Source of the DNA: M3007 sp044350415
GTDB taxonomy: Bacteria; Bacteroidota; Bacteroidia; Chitinophagales; Saprospiraceae
Assembly: GCA_044350415.1 (NCBI GenBank)
Contig: JBILHQ010000003.1
Coordinates: 3,980-67,979 of the forward strand
DNA: 64,000 nt
Reading direction: 5' to 3'
The position numbers and the translations under genes are program-made. The notes under the pieces are model-generated. The model was not told where the DNA came from and made no database searches. It worked only from the letters and a program-made list of their open reading frames with translations. Below, piece by piece: positions 18,568 to 28,112 of the stretch (position 1 is the stretch's first letter; each line of letters starts with the position of its first letter).

Positions 18568-18723
18568 AGAGCATGTCTGGGGTTTTTTCTTCCTGAAAAT
18601 CAATACTTTATGAACCTGGCTTCAAATCAACGCGGTCAATTACCCCGGTAAACTCCCTTGTTGTTTTATCGCCAGAACCATAAGCTATTGATTTTCAGTT
18701 CAAAAAAATTCCAGACATGCTCT
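18568..18723. mobile_element. MITE-like element B with ~40-bp imperfect terminal inverted repeats
   Basis: The left end AGAGCATGTCTGG (18568-18580) and right end CCAGACATGCTCT (18711-18723) are perfect complements. Similarity continues inward over ~40 bp (T-run, then GAAAATCAATA on both sides). The element is 156 bp and has no coding capacity. TTA next to both ends may be a target duplication. It lies just behind the old yellow enzyme stop. Confidence 0.65.
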
Positions 18724-18730
18724 TAAAGAA

Positions 18731-19810
18731 TTATTGTTCTAGAAAAGGATAATCAATATATCCTTCGTCTTTTCCTCCATACATCGTAGCTCTGTCGGGT
18801 TGATTAAGTTCTGCATGTAGCTCAAAACGTTTTGGCAAATCAGGATTTGCTAAAAAAAGTGTTCCGTAAGAAATAAGTTTTGCAATTCCTTTTTCTAATG
18901 CGGCTTCACCTGTTTCTCTGTTATATCCACAATTAGCTATCACAGCGTGTTGTGATAGTTTCCCAAAAGTTTCAACAGCATTTATTGGATAATGAGGGAA
19001 TTTATCTGCCGGAAATGGTATGTTCATTATATGAATATACGACAAAGGTAATTTGTTAAGTTCATTGAGGAGTAAGGTAAATTGCGCTACAGGATTTTGA
19101 TGAATTATATTATTATACGTGCTGGTTGGCGATAAGCGAATAGCCACCTTATCACTACCAACAGCATTAACCATTTCTTGCATTACTTCTAACACAAAGC
19201 GATTACGATTTTCGTTGCTTCCGCCGTATTGGTCATTTCTTTGATTGGCACTTTCTGCTAAAAACTGATTAGGTAGGTAGCCAAATGCAGCGTGAAGTTC
19301 CACTCCGTCAAAACCTGCTTCAATCGCATTAATAGCGGCTTGTTTATAGTCTTGAACAATATTGATTACCTCTTCTGTGCTTAATGCTCTTGGCGTTTCA
19401 TAATCTTTCATTCCTTCCATTGTGAAATGCTGTTGTCCTTCAATTGCCAAAGCGGATGGCGCAACAGGATGCTCACCATTTTTCACAAGAGTGTGTCCAA
19501 CACGTCCTGTGTGCCATAATTGTGCATAAATAACACCTCCGTTTTCGTGAACAGCCTGTGTAACTTTTTTCCAGGCAGTAATTTGTTCAGGCGTATAAAT
19601 GCCAGGTGTAAAAGGACTTCCAATAGCTTCTTTAGAAATATTTATGGCTTCACTAATGATTAAACCAGCACTCACTCGTTGAGTATAGTATAATATTGTA
19701 GCGTCGCTTACAATACCATTGATATTGGCACGGGAACGGGTCATTGGCGCCATAGCCATACTATTTTTAAGTATCTTCCCGCCCAGTTTTATTGATGCTA
19801 ATAATTTCAT
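18731..19810 (-). CDS. Old yellow enzyme-family alkene reductase
   Basis: This 359-aa FMN-dependent NAD(P)H oxidoreductase is of the NemA/OYE type and would reduce activated C=C bonds or electrophiles. Visible motifs are MAPMTRSRAN (20-29), YAQLWHTGRVGH (95-106), DGVELHAAFGYLPNQFL (168-184), NQRNDQYGGS and NRFVLEVM. The usual substrate-anion pair (HGAN or HAAH) is here His173-Ala-Ala-Phe176, so the second residue is lost. It is divergent from the HxlR regulator across 117 bp containing both promoters and a palindrome, the classic electrophile-responsive arrangement. Confidence 0.92.
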   Translation of the reverse strand: MKLLASIKLGGKILKNSMAMAPMTRSRANINGIVSDATILYYTQRVSAGLIISEAINISKEAIGSPFTPGIYTPEQITAWKKVTQAVHENGGVIYAQLWHTGRVGHTLVKNGEHPVAPSALAIEGQQHFTMEGMKDYETPRALSTEEVINIVQDYKQAAINAIEAGFDGVELHAAFGYLPNQFLAESANQRNDQYGGSNENRNRFVLEVMQEMVNAVGSDKVAIRLSPTSTYNNIIHQNPVAQFTLLLNELNKLPLSYIHIMNIPFPADKFPHYPINAVETFGKLSQHAVIANCGYNRETGEAALEKGIAKLISYGTLFLANPDLPKRFELHAELNQPDRATMYGGKDEGYIDYPFLEQ

Positions 19811-19833
19811 TACTTAACTTTTTAAAAATTTAG

Positions 19834-19864
19834 TTGCAAATCTACATTCATTACTTTACTTTTG
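19834..19864 (+). promoter_or_regulatory. Promoter of the hxlR-type gene
   Basis: TTG (19834-19836) and TACTTTTG (19857-19864) are 20 bp apart, matching the Bacteroidota -33/-7 consensus. Confidence 0.6.
19837..19844 (-). promoter_or_regulatory. -7 box TAGATTTG of the old yellow enzyme gene
   Basis: The minus strand reads TAGATTTG, 27 bp before the start codon at 19810. It overlaps the spacer of the divergent hxlR promoter. Confidence 0.5.
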
Positions 19865-19869
19865 CCAGT

Positions 19870-19893
19870 AGTTACACTATTGTATAGTAGTAA
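19870..19893. promoter_or_regulatory. Palindromic operator candidate between hxlR and OYE genes
   Basis: GTTACxCTAT and ATAGxxGTAAC form an interrupted palindrome directly downstream of the hxlR -7 box, where binding would block transcription. It is a likely site for the HxlR protein encoded 35 bp further on. Confidence 0.5.
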
Positions 19894-19927
19894 CCTAAAG
19901 TAAAGCAATATTCAAAATCAATAAGTT

Positions 19928-20254
19928 ATGACGAGAAATAAAATAAGTATTTCTGAAAAAACCTGTAATCTAAAAGATGTTCTAGATATTATTGGTGGTA
20001 AATGGGCAATGCCCATTATTTATATTTTGTCAAAGGGCAAAATGCGTTTCAAAGAAATAGAAAGAAGTATTGAAGGAATTAATACAAGAATGTTGGTCAA
20101 GGAATTGAAAAATATGGAAGCCAATGGGATTGTTACAAGAGAAGTTTTTGCAACGGTCCCGCCAACTGTTGAATATACATTGACACACAAAGGTGAAAAA
20201 TTATTACCCAGCATTGTATCCTTACACAGTTGGGGTCAAGAGTTTATCGTCTGA
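19928..20254 (+). CDS. HxlR-family winged-helix transcriptional regulator
   Basis: This 108-aa protein shows the HxlR signature: CNLKDVLDIIGGKWAMPIIYIL, then RFKEIERSIEGINTRMLVKELKNMEANGIVTREV and VEYTLTHKGEKLLP. Cys13 lies just before the DNA-binding domain, where redox- or electrophile-sensing Cys is known in this family. It probably controls itself and the divergent old yellow enzyme through the palindrome at 19870-19893. Length and start are normal. Confidence 0.9.
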   Translation: MTRNKISISEKTCNLKDVLDIIGGKWAMPIIYILSKGKMRFKEIERSIEGINTRMLVKELKNMEANGIVTREVFATVPPTVEYTLTHKGEKLLPSIVSLHSWGQEFIV

Positions 20255-20567
20255 TTGGCTGTCGGTTTCGCTGTATTACTGCATAACTTGTTAGTATTCG
20301 AAACGTTGCGCTTCTTTAGAGGCAACTATACAGCCAGTTTCGCCTCCCCGTTTTAGATGTCAAGCCGTATATACCGTTTTCCGCCGAAGACGACTGGATA
20401 GTTGCCCGGATAATATAATGGCGGCACCTTGCTCTTCCAACTGAGTAGAATCAACCCCCTCAGTGACTCCCGTCATCATTCTCCCCTGAAAATAGCAGGA
20501 CTTTCGGCAATGATTTTCCAGTTCCTTATTGGCTGGTTTGCTCTTGAAGTCTTGAAAAAAACAGGTT
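20255..20567. other. Gene-free spacer with palindromic segment
   Basis: Short inverted pieces occur (GCTGTAT near 20273 and ATACAGC near 20328; GTTTCG motifs repeated). A 39-codon minus-strand frame (about 20363-20482) has no recognisable features. The spacer marks the border between the AT-rich patch and the core gene block. Confidence 0.35.
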
Positions 20568-22202
20568 ATGCCGACGCAAAAAAAAGATATTGCTCAACCC
20601 TCCGATCTCCAGGCCCACAGCGGAGGCACTGGTGCGCTTCGTTTCCAAATTCCGGTCTACACTGATTTGCTGCCGCCCTGCAACAATGCTTGTCCGGCCG
20701 GCGAGAACATTCAGGCATGGCTGGGATTGGCGCAGGAAGGCCGCTACGCAGAAGCCTGGCAAAAACTGGTGGAAGAAAATCCGTTGCCTGCTGTGCACGG
20801 CCGGGTCTGTTACCATCCCTGCGAAGACCATTGCAACCGGACACAGGTTGATACGCCTGTCAGCATCCATGCTATTGAACGGTTTCTGGGCGATACGGCG
20901 CTGGAAGAAAGCTGGCAGGTGGCATTTGACCAAACCTCTTCGGGCAAAAAAGTGCTCATTGTGGGTGGTGGCCCCAGCGGTATCTCGGCTGCTTATCACC
21001 TGCGCCGCGCGGGTCATGCTGTGGAAATACGGGAGGCTGGCCCCATCCTCGGCGGTATGATGCACTTCGGTATTCCTCCGTACAGGCTCCCCCGCAATAT
21101 ATTGGATGCCGAAATTCAACGCATTGTCAACATGGGTATTACGGTGCGGCTCAATCATAAGGTAACCGATATCTTACAGGAAAAAGAAACTGGTGGTTTC
21201 GATGCTGTTTTCATCGCTATCGGCGCTCATTTGTCCAAAAAAATTGATATCCCTTCCCGTGATGCGGGTCAGATACTCGATGCCCTCACTTTTCTGAAAG
21301 ACGCAGGTGCCGGACAATCGCCCAAACTGGGTAGAAAAGTGGCTATTTACGGCGGTGGCAATACGGCCATGGACGCTGCCAGGGTGGCCAAACGTTTGGG
21401 CTATGAACCACTCATTATCTATCGCCGCGGTCGGGAACACATGCCTGCACATGATTTTGAGGCCGACGAAGCGCTGGCTGAAGGGGTGAAAATCAATTGG
21501 TTGCGCACCATTAAGGAAATCAATGAAAATGCAATTACCGTAGAAATAATGCGCGTCAATGCAGCAGGGAAACCCGAAGGGACCGGTGAGTTCGAAACCC
21601 TTGAAGCCGATGCTCTTATCCTCGCTCTCGGACAGGAAACGGATACTGAATTCCTCCAGAAAATCCCGGGAATTTCCTTGGATTCAGATGGACGGGTAAA
21701 AGTCGGGTCTGATATGATGACTGGTGCACAAGGGGTTTTTGCAGGTGGTGATATGGTGCCCAGCGAACGAACGGTTACAGTGGCGGTGGGCCATGGCAAA
21801 AAAGCAGCGCGTTTCATTAATGGCTACCTGACTAATCAGCCGTTCCAAAAAGAAAAAAAACACCCGATAGTCGGTTTTGAACATCTTCATGTATGGTACC
21901 AAACTGCTGCTCCCCAGCAACTGCAATCACACGCGGAGGAGTCGCTTCGGGTACAGGATTTTCGGGAGGTGAGGGCCGGTTTAACCGAAAAGGAAGCGCG
22001 GTACGAAGCCATGCGCTGTCTGTCGTGCGGCAATTGTTTCGAATGTGACGGCTGTTACGGTGCTTGTCCCGAAGGTGCCGTGATCAAACTCGGCAAAGGC
22101 AATCGCTACAGTTTCGATTACGACCGCTGTACCGGCTGCGCCGTGTGTTTCGAACAATGCCCCTGTCATGCGATTGAGATGGTGGGATCAGGAGGAATTT
22201 AA
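20568..22202 (+). CDS. GltD-like FAD/NAD(P) oxidoreductase with terminal 2x[4Fe-4S] ferredoxin domain
   Basis: This 544-aa protein has an N-terminal Cys cluster region (Cys38, 42, 81, 85, 89), an FAD loop VGGGPSGISAAYHLRRAG (132-149) with LGGMMHFGIPPYRLP, and an NAD(P) loop YGGGNTAMDAARVAKRLG (261-278). It ends in two ferredoxin motifs (CLSCGNCFECDGCYGACPEG and CTGCAVCFEQCP). The architecture is that of glutamate synthase small subunit-like electron transfer flavoproteins. Only 48 bp separate it from the pyruvate:ferredoxin oxidoreductase gene, so it probably couples NAD(P)H to the ferredoxin-level electrons of NifJ. Glutamate synthase itself is unlikely because no large subunit is present. 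Confidence 0.85.
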   Translation: MPTQKKDIAQPSDLQAHSGGTGALRFQIPVYTDLLPPCNNACPAGENIQAWLGLAQEGRYAEAWQKLVEENPLPAVHGRVCYHPCEDHCNRTQVDTPVSIHAIERFLGDTALEESWQVAFDQTSSGKKVLIVGGGPSGISAAYHLRRAGHAVEIREAGPILGGMMHFGIPPYRLPRNILDAEIQRIVNMGITVRLNHKVTDILQEKETGGFDAVFIAIGAHLSKKIDIPSRDAGQILDALTFLKDAGAGQSPKLGRKVAIYGGGNTAMDAARVAKRLGYEPLIIYRRGREHMPAHDFEADEALAEGVKINWLRTIKEINENAITVEIMRVNAAGKPEGTGEFETLEADALILALGQETDTEFLQKIPGISLDSDGRVKVGSDMMTGAQGVFAGGDMVPSERTVTVAVGHGKKAARFINGYLTNQPFQKEKKHPIVGFEHLHVWYQTAAPQQLQSHAEESLRVQDFREVRAGLTEKEARYEAMRCLSCGNCFECDGCYGACPEGAVIKLGKGNRYSFDYDRCTGCAVCFEQCPCHAIEMVGSGGI

Positions 22203-22250
22203 GATTTAAGATTTACGAATTTCGATTTACGATTTTACACATCAAAAAAA

Positions 22251-25200
22251 ATGTCAAAATCCACTACAAAAGTAACTATAGATGGCAACGAGGCCACTGC
22301 TTATATCGCTTACCGCGTTAATGAGGTTTGTGCCATTTATCCTATCACGCCTTCTTCCACGATGGCGGAACTGGCCGATGAGTGGTCGGCCAAAAAGACT
22401 AAAAATATTTGGGGACATGTTCCCGAAGTCATTGAAATGCAGAGTGAAGGCGGAGCCGCAGGTGCAGTGCACGGAGCGTTGCAAACGGGTGCCCTTACCA
22501 CCACTTTCACGGCCTCTCAGGGACTGATGCTGATGCTGCCCAATATGTACAAGATCGCCGGTGAACTGACTAGTGCTGTCTTTCATGTGGCCGCACGGTC
22601 GCTGGCGGCGCAGGCGCTCTCCATCTTTGGCGACCACAGTGATGTCATGGCGGCCCGCACCACTGGATTTGCGATGTTGTGCGCCGCTTCTGTTCAGGAA
22701 GCACACGATATGGCGCTGATTACTCAAGCGGCTACTTTGAAGGCACGCCTGCCTTTTTTGCATTTTTTCGATGGGTTTCGCACTTCGCACGAAGTAAATA
22801 AGATCACCCTGATTCCCGATGAAACCATTCTGGGCATGATCGATGAACAGGATGTATTCGCCCACCGACAAAGAGCACTCAGCCCCGACCACCCGGTAGT
22901 GCGCGGCACCGCCCAAAACCCTGATGTGTATTTTCAGGGCCGCGAAACGGTCAATCGCTATTATGCCCGCACGCCTGAAATCGTGCAGGCAGCGATGGAT
23001 CGTTTTGCAGGGTTAACCGGCCGCCACTATCGGCTCTTTGACTACTTCGGCGCTCCAGATGCCGATCGGGTGGTACTGCTCATGGGCTCCGGTGCCCAAA
23101 CAGCCGTCGAAACTTGCCAATACCTGCAGCAAAAGGGCGAAAAAACCGGTGTCTTACAGGTGCACTTGTTCCGGCCTTTTTCAATGGAACACCTCTTGGG
23201 GGCATTGCCCGATACCGTTCGGAAAATCGCCGTGCTCGACCGTTGTAAAGAACCCGGCGCTGTCGGCGAACCTTTATACCAGGATGTGATCACTTCGCTG
23301 GTGGAAGGTTTTAACCAGGGATTGCTGGAGGTGATGCCGCAGGTAATCGGTGGTCGGTATGGCTTGTCGAGCAAGGAATTTACGCCGGGTATGGTCAAAG
23401 CTATTTTTGATGAATTGAGCCAGGAAAAGCCCAAAAATCACTTTACCATCGGCATTAACGACGATGTGACGCATACCAGCTTACCTTATTCCGCACTCGA
23501 ACTGAATGATCCAACCATGACACAGGCCCTGTTTTTTGCTTTGGGTGCTGACGGCACTGTGGGAGCCAACAAGAACAGTATCAAGATTATTGGCGAAAAT
23601 ACAGACCTGCATGCCCAGGGATATTTTGTGTATGATTCTAAAAAATCAGGTTCACAGACTGTTTCTCATTTGCGGTTTGGCAAAAATCCGATTAACGCGC
23701 CCTACCTCATTAGCGAAGCTAATTTTTTGGCTTGCCACAAATTCAATTTTGTACAAAAAGTGGACATGCTCCGCTTTGCAAAACCGGGCGCTACTTTCCT
23801 GCTGAACAGTCCATTTGGGAAGGACGATATTTGGGCCGAACTGCCAGCGCCGGTACAAGCGGCTATTCGCGACAAAAATCTCCGTTTTTACGTAATCGAT
23901 GCCTCTAAAGTAGCGGAAGAAGTGGGAATGGGCAGCCGGATCAATACGATTATGCAGGTTTGCTTTTTTGCGCTTTCTGGTGTTTTGCCCAAAGATGAAG
24001 CTATTGAGGCGATCAAAAAAGCGATCAAAAAAACTTACAGCAAAAAAGGCGACGATGTGGTGCAACAAAACTTTCACGCGGTTGATGCCACTTTGGCACA
24101 CCTGCACGAAGTGACGGAAAAGCCAATAATGGATCACCAAAGTGATTTTCCGGTGGTGGTGCCTGCAGCTGCGCCTGCCTTTGTACAGGAGGTAACGGCG
24201 ATGATGATGGATGGCCGTGGCGATCAGTTGCCGGTGAGTGCCATGCCGGCCGACGGTACCTATCCCAGCGGAACCACGCAATGGGAAAAACGCAATATTT
24301 CCGATCTGGTGCCGGTTTGGGAACCCGATATTTGTATTCAATGCGGCAATTGCAGTTTTGTTTGTCCGCACAGCGTTATCCGTTCGAAATTTTACCACGA
24401 AAATTACCTGCAACTAGCGCCCGATGGCTTTCAGTCGGCACCGATCAATGCCCGGGGTTTTCCCGAAACACAGTACACCCTGCAGGTATTCCTCGAAGAC
24501 TGCACGGGCTGCAATCTCTGTGTAGAGGTTTGTCCGGCACACGACCCGGCCGATAATGCCCGGAAAGCGATCAATTTGGCACAGAAAGCGCCCATTTTAG
24601 CTCAGGAACAAACCAATATTCAGTTCTTTGAAACCCTGCCGGTGAACGACCGGACCGAGATTGATTTCTCTCTGGTGCGGGGTGCACAATTCCTCGAGCC
24701 GCTCTTCGAATTCTCTGGTGCCTGTGCTGGTTGCGGCGAAACACCTTACCTGAGTATTCTTTCCAAATTGTTCGGCGACCGCCTTATTGTGGCCAACGCC
24801 ACAGGCTGCTCTTCTATTTATGGCGGCAATTTGCCCACCACGCCCTGGACCACCAATGCCCAGGGGCGCGGACCTGCATGGTCCAATTCTTTGTTTGAGG
24901 ACAATGCTGAATTCGGCCTCGGGATGCGGATTTCAGTTGACAAACAAGTCGAAATGGCAGCGACATTATTAGTGCGTTTGAGAGACGAAATTGATCCTGA
25001 TCTGATAGAAGATATCCTGAATGCCATGCAAAAAACAGAAACAGATATCGCTCTCCAGCGGGATAGGGTAGAGCGGCTGAAAACATTACTGGCACCAATG
25101 AATCATCCCGATGCCGCCCAATTGCGGTCCGTTGCGGAGTATTTTATCCGCAGAAGCATCTGGCTGGTAGGAGGCGATGGCTGGGCGTACGATATTGGTT

Positions 25201-25829
25201 CCTCCGGGCTTGATCACGCGTTGGCCAGTGGAAAAGATATCAACGTCCTGGTGCTCGATACAGAAGTGTACTCGAATACCGGTGGACAAATGTCGAAGGC
25301 AACCCCCACCGCCGCAACAGCTAAATTTGCGGCTGCAGGCAAACGGGTCGGCAAAAAAGACTTGGCCATGCAGGCGGTCTCTTACGGCAATGTATATGTC
25401 GCGCAAATAGCCATGGGGGCCAATCCGCAACAAACCCTGCTCGCTATGCGCGAAGCGGAAGCCTATCCGGGGCCGTCAATCGTCCTCGCGTACAGCCACT
25501 GTATCGCCCATGGCATCGACATGGAAAAAGGGCTTACACAGCAAGATCTGGCAGTTGATTCGGGTTACTGGCCGCTTATTCGCTACAATCCTATGCTGCG
25601 CCAGGCGAAAAAGAATCCTTTTGTACTGGATTCACCGCGACCAACTATCCCAATGACGCAATATGCATATAACGAACTGCGCTACACCGACCTAAAACGA
25701 ACCAATCCGGAAGAAGCCGATTATCTCATGCGGTTGGCACAGGAAATTGTGGACCTGCGGTGGCAGAACTATGAAAATATGGCGAAATGGAAAGCGGAGG
25801 CGTTCCAGCCGATGGCGGAGATTGTTTGA
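22251..25829 (+). CDS. nifJ: Pyruvate:ferredoxin (flavodoxin) oxidoreductase
   Basis: This 1192-aa single-chain PFOR interconverts pyruvate + CoA with acetyl-CoA + CO2 and low-potential electrons. Domains in order are the POR N-terminal domain (IYPITPSSTMAELADEW, WGHVPEVIEMQSEGGAAGAVHG), the transketolase-like and gamma domains, two [4Fe-4S] motifs starting at Cys695 (CIQCGNCSFVCPH and CTGCNLCVEVCPAHDP), the ACAGCGETPYLS motif of the third cluster, and the TPP-binding GDGWAYDIG near 975 with TEVYSNTGGQMSKATP. The length is normal. It is likely co-transcribed with the preceding Fe-S flavoprotein. The presence of this oxygen-sensitive enzyme suggests a facultative or low-oxygen phase (inference). 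Confidence 0.95.
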   Translation: MSKSTTKVTIDGNEATAYIAYRVNEVCAIYPITPSSTMAELADEWSAKKTKNIWGHVPEVIEMQSEGGAAGAVHGALQTGALTTTFTASQGLMLMLPNMYKIAGELTSAVFHVAARSLAAQALSIFGDHSDVMAARTTGFAMLCAASVQEAHDMALITQAATLKARLPFLHFFDGFRTSHEVNKITLIPDETILGMIDEQDVFAHRQRALSPDHPVVRGTAQNPDVYFQGRETVNRYYARTPEIVQAAMDRFAGLTGRHYRLFDYFGAPDADRVVLLMGSGAQTAVETCQYLQQKGEKTGVLQVHLFRPFSMEHLLGALPDTVRKIAVLDRCKEPGAVGEPLYQDVITSLVEGFNQGLLEVMPQVIGGRYGLSSKEFTPGMVKAIFDELSQEKPKNHFTIGINDDVTHTSLPYSALELNDPTMTQALFFALGADGTVGANKNSIKIIGENTDLHAQGYFVYDSKKSGSQTVSHLRFGKNPINAPYLISEANFLACHKFNFVQKVDMLRFAKPGATFLLNSPFGKDDIWAELPAPVQAAIRDKNLRFYVIDASKVAEEVGMGSRINTIMQVCFFALSGVLPKDEAIEAIKKAIKKTYSKKGDDVVQQNFHAVDATLAHLHEVTEKPIMDHQSDFPVVVPAAAPAFVQEVTAMMMDGRGDQLPVSAMPADGTYPSGTTQWEKRNISDLVPVWEPDICIQCGNCSFVCPHSVIRSKFYHENYLQLAPDGFQSAPINARGFPETQYTLQVFLEDCTGCNLCVEVCPAHDPADNARKAINLAQKAPILAQEQTNIQFFETLPVNDRTEIDFSLVRGAQFLEPLFEFSGACAGCGETPYLSILSKLFGDRLIVANATGCSSIYGGNLPTTPWTTNAQGRGPAWSNSLFEDNAEFGLGMRISVDKQVEMAATLLVRLRDEIDPDLIEDILNAMQKTETDIALQRDRVERLKTLLAPMNHPDAAQLRSVAEYFIRRSIWLVGGDGWAYDIGSSGLDHALASGKDINVLVLDTEVYSNTGGQMSKATPTAATAKFAAAGKRVGKKDLAMQAVSYGNVYVAQIAMGANPQQTLLAMREAEAYPGPSIVLAYSHCIAHGIDMEKGLTQQDLAVDSGYWPLIRYNPMLRQAKKNPFVLDSPRPTIPMTQYAYNELRYTDLKRTNPEEADYLMRLAQEIVDLRWQNYENMAKWKAEAFQPMAEIV

Positions 25830-25931
25830 TCAGGAATGGAGATTGTATTCGACAATATGTGTCTTTTGTGCAGTAAAATGTTTTTTAAAAACAGATTGTT
25901 TTAAAGTTCCCAACCATTAATGGAAAGCAAT

Positions 25932-25939
25932 TACATTTG
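25932..25939 (+). promoter_or_regulatory. -7 box TACATTTG before tex
   Basis: TACATTTG matches TAnnTTTG, about 54 bp upstream of the start codon at 25993. Confidence 0.5.
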
Positions 25940-25992
25940 CCCTCCGATTTAAACCCGGCACAGGAACCGTTTAACCATTTAATGCAGCACAC

Positions 25993-28110
25993 ATGACATA
26001 CGCCGATCGCATAGCGCCATTACTTAATATTTCTTCCAAACGAATTCAGGCAGTGATTGAACTGCTGGAAGGCGGCGCTACCGTGCCGTTCATTGCCCGT
26101 TACCGAAAAGAGACTACCGGCTCGCTCGACGAGGTGGAGATTGCCGATATCCAGGATTGGTTAAAAAAACTCCAGGATCTCGATAAAAGGCGGGAGGTAA
26201 TTCTGGAAAGTATTTCCCAACAGGGCAAGCTGACACCGGCGTTGCGAAAGGCAATCGAAGCCGCTGCGACGATGACCGAATTGGAAGATCTGTATCTTCC
26301 ATACCGCCAAAAGCGGAAAACCCGCGCATCGGTGGCGATTGAAAGAGGGCTGGAACCGCTGGCTAAACGTATTTTTTCACAACGTGACCGGGACGTGGAG
26401 ACCATTGCTGCGGCTTACCTCAATGATCAGGTGGCAACCGTGGATGACGCCCTCCAAGGCGCCCGCGACATTATTGCCGAATGGGTGACCGAAGATATTA
26501 AAGCGCGCGACAAGGTGCGCCGGCATTTTATCAAAGGGGCTTTGGTAACTTCCAAATTAGTCAAAAATAAAGAAACAGAAGGTGCCAAATACCGCGATTA
26601 TTTCGATTGGAATGAACCATTGAAAAACTGCCCGAGCCACAGGCTGCTCGCGATGCGGCGCGGCGAAGAAGAAGGCTTTTTACGGGTAGGCATTGCTCCC
26701 CATGAGGAAATGGCCATTCATGACCTAGAAAATATTTTCCTCACAGGCTCCGGCGAAAGTGCTGCACAGGTCAAAATGGCCGTGAAGGACAGTTATAAAC
26801 GCCTGCTTCAGCCAGGTATTGAAACCGAATTTCGCAATATTTCTAAGGAAAAAGCCGACCAGGAAGCTATCCGGGTTTTTACCGACAACCTCCGCCAGTT
26901 GTTATTGTCGGCACCGCTGGGTGAAAAACGGGTCCTCGGTATCGACCCCGGTTTCAGAAGTGGATGTAAAATTGTAGTGCTTGATGCAAATGGCAATTTT
27001 ATAAAAAATTCGGTCATCTATCCCCACGAACCCCAACGAAAGATTTTCGAATCCCAATCGGAAGTGGAAAACCTCGTGGAGCGTTTTCAAATTGAAGCTA
27101 TCTCGGTGGGTAATGGCACCGCTGGCCGCGAAACCATGGATTTTTTGCAAAAAATAAAATTCTCCCGGCCAGTGGATGTTTTTCAGGTGAATGAAGCGGG
27201 TGCCTCTATTTATTCCGCTTCGGAAGTGGCCCGGGAGGAATTCCCCAACGAAGATTTAACCGTTCGGGGCGCAGTGAGTATAGGCCGAAGGTTGATGGAC
27301 CCATTAGCCGAATTGGTTAAAATAGATCCTAAAAGTATCGGTGTGGGGCAGTACCAGTACGATGTCAATCAAACGCAACTCAAAGAAAGTCTTGACCGGA
27401 CGGTGGAAAGTTGTGTGAATGCAGTCGGAATTAACCTGAATACCGCCAGTAAACATTTGCTGACTTATGTATCGGGCCTTGGTCCCACTTTAGCGCAGAA
27501 TATAGTAACCTTCCGTGCCGAAAACGGCGCATTTCGTCGCCGCAGTGACCTGAAAAAAGTGCCGCGCCTGGGCGATAAAGCATTCGAACAATCCGCGGGC
27601 TTCTTGCGTATCCGCGAAGCTGAAAATCCATTGGATAATACTGCTGTTCACCCCGAACGGTACGATCTGGTGTCTCAAATGGCCAAAGACGCAGGTTGTA
27701 AAGTGGCCGACCTGATCGCCGATCACAGTCTGCGCCAAAAGATTGATTTGAAGCAGTATGTGAAATCTGATGTGGGTTTGCCCACATTGCAGGATATTCT
27801 TAAAGAGCTGGAAAAACCCGGACTTGATCCGCGCGGATCGGCTAAAACTTTTGAATTTGGCAACGTGCGCACTATTGAAGACCTTCATGTAGGTATGATT
27901 TTGCCCGGGTTGGTGAATAATATTACGGCATTCGGCGCATTTGTAGATATTGGCATTAAAGATTCCGGCCTGGTGCACGTCTCTCAAATGGCAGATAAAT
28001 TTGTTAAAAATCCGTCGGAAGTAGTGTCGCTCAACCAACAGGTGACCGTGCGGGTGGTGGAAATAGATATGCAACGGAAACGGGTGGCCTTGAGCATGAA
28101 AGGAATTTAA
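25993..28110 (+). CDS. tex: Tex-family RNA-binding protein
   Basis: This 705-aa cytoplasmic nucleic-acid-binding protein is linked to transcription and RNA turnover. The N-terminal Tex domain shows GGATVPFIARYRKETTGSLDE and LEDLYLPYRQKRKTRASVA. The central YqgF-like domain shows VLGIDPGFRSGCKIVVLD, followed by helix-hairpin-helix segments (GINLNTASKHLLTYVSGLG, FRRRSDLKKVPRLG). A C-terminal S1 domain reads GAFVDIGIKDSGLVHVSQ. Slightly shorter than the 770-aa E. coli form. The pabB gene starts 2 bp after the stop, so they may be co-transcribed. Confidence 0.95.
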   Translation: MTYADRIAPLLNISSKRIQAVIELLEGGATVPFIARYRKETTGSLDEVEIADIQDWLKKLQDLDKRREVILESISQQGKLTPALRKAIEAAATMTELEDLYLPYRQKRKTRASVAIERGLEPLAKRIFSQRDRDVETIAAAYLNDQVATVDDALQGARDIIAEWVTEDIKARDKVRRHFIKGALVTSKLVKNKETEGAKYRDYFDWNEPLKNCPSHRLLAMRRGEEEGFLRVGIAPHEEMAIHDLENIFLTGSGESAAQVKMAVKDSYKRLLQPGIETEFRNISKEKADQEAIRVFTDNLRQLLLSAPLGEKRVLGIDPGFRSGCKIVVLDANGNFIKNSVIYPHEPQRKIFESQSEVENLVERFQIEAISVGNGTAGRETMDFLQKIKFSRPVDVFQVNEAGASIYSASEVAREEFPNEDLTVRGAVSIGRRLMDPLAELVKIDPKSIGVGQYQYDVNQTQLKESLDRTVESCVNAVGINLNTASKHLLTYVSGLGPTLAQNIVTFRAENGAFRRRSDLKKVPRLGDKAFEQSAGFLRIREAENPLDNTAVHPERYDLVSQMAKDAGCKVADLIADHSLRQKIDLKQYVKSDVGLPTLQDILKELEKPGLDPRGSAKTFEFGNVRTIEDLHVGMILPGLVNNITAFGAFVDIGIKDSGLVHVSQMADKFVKNPSEVVSLNQQVTVRVVEIDMQRKRVALSMKGI

Positions 28111-28112
28111 CC

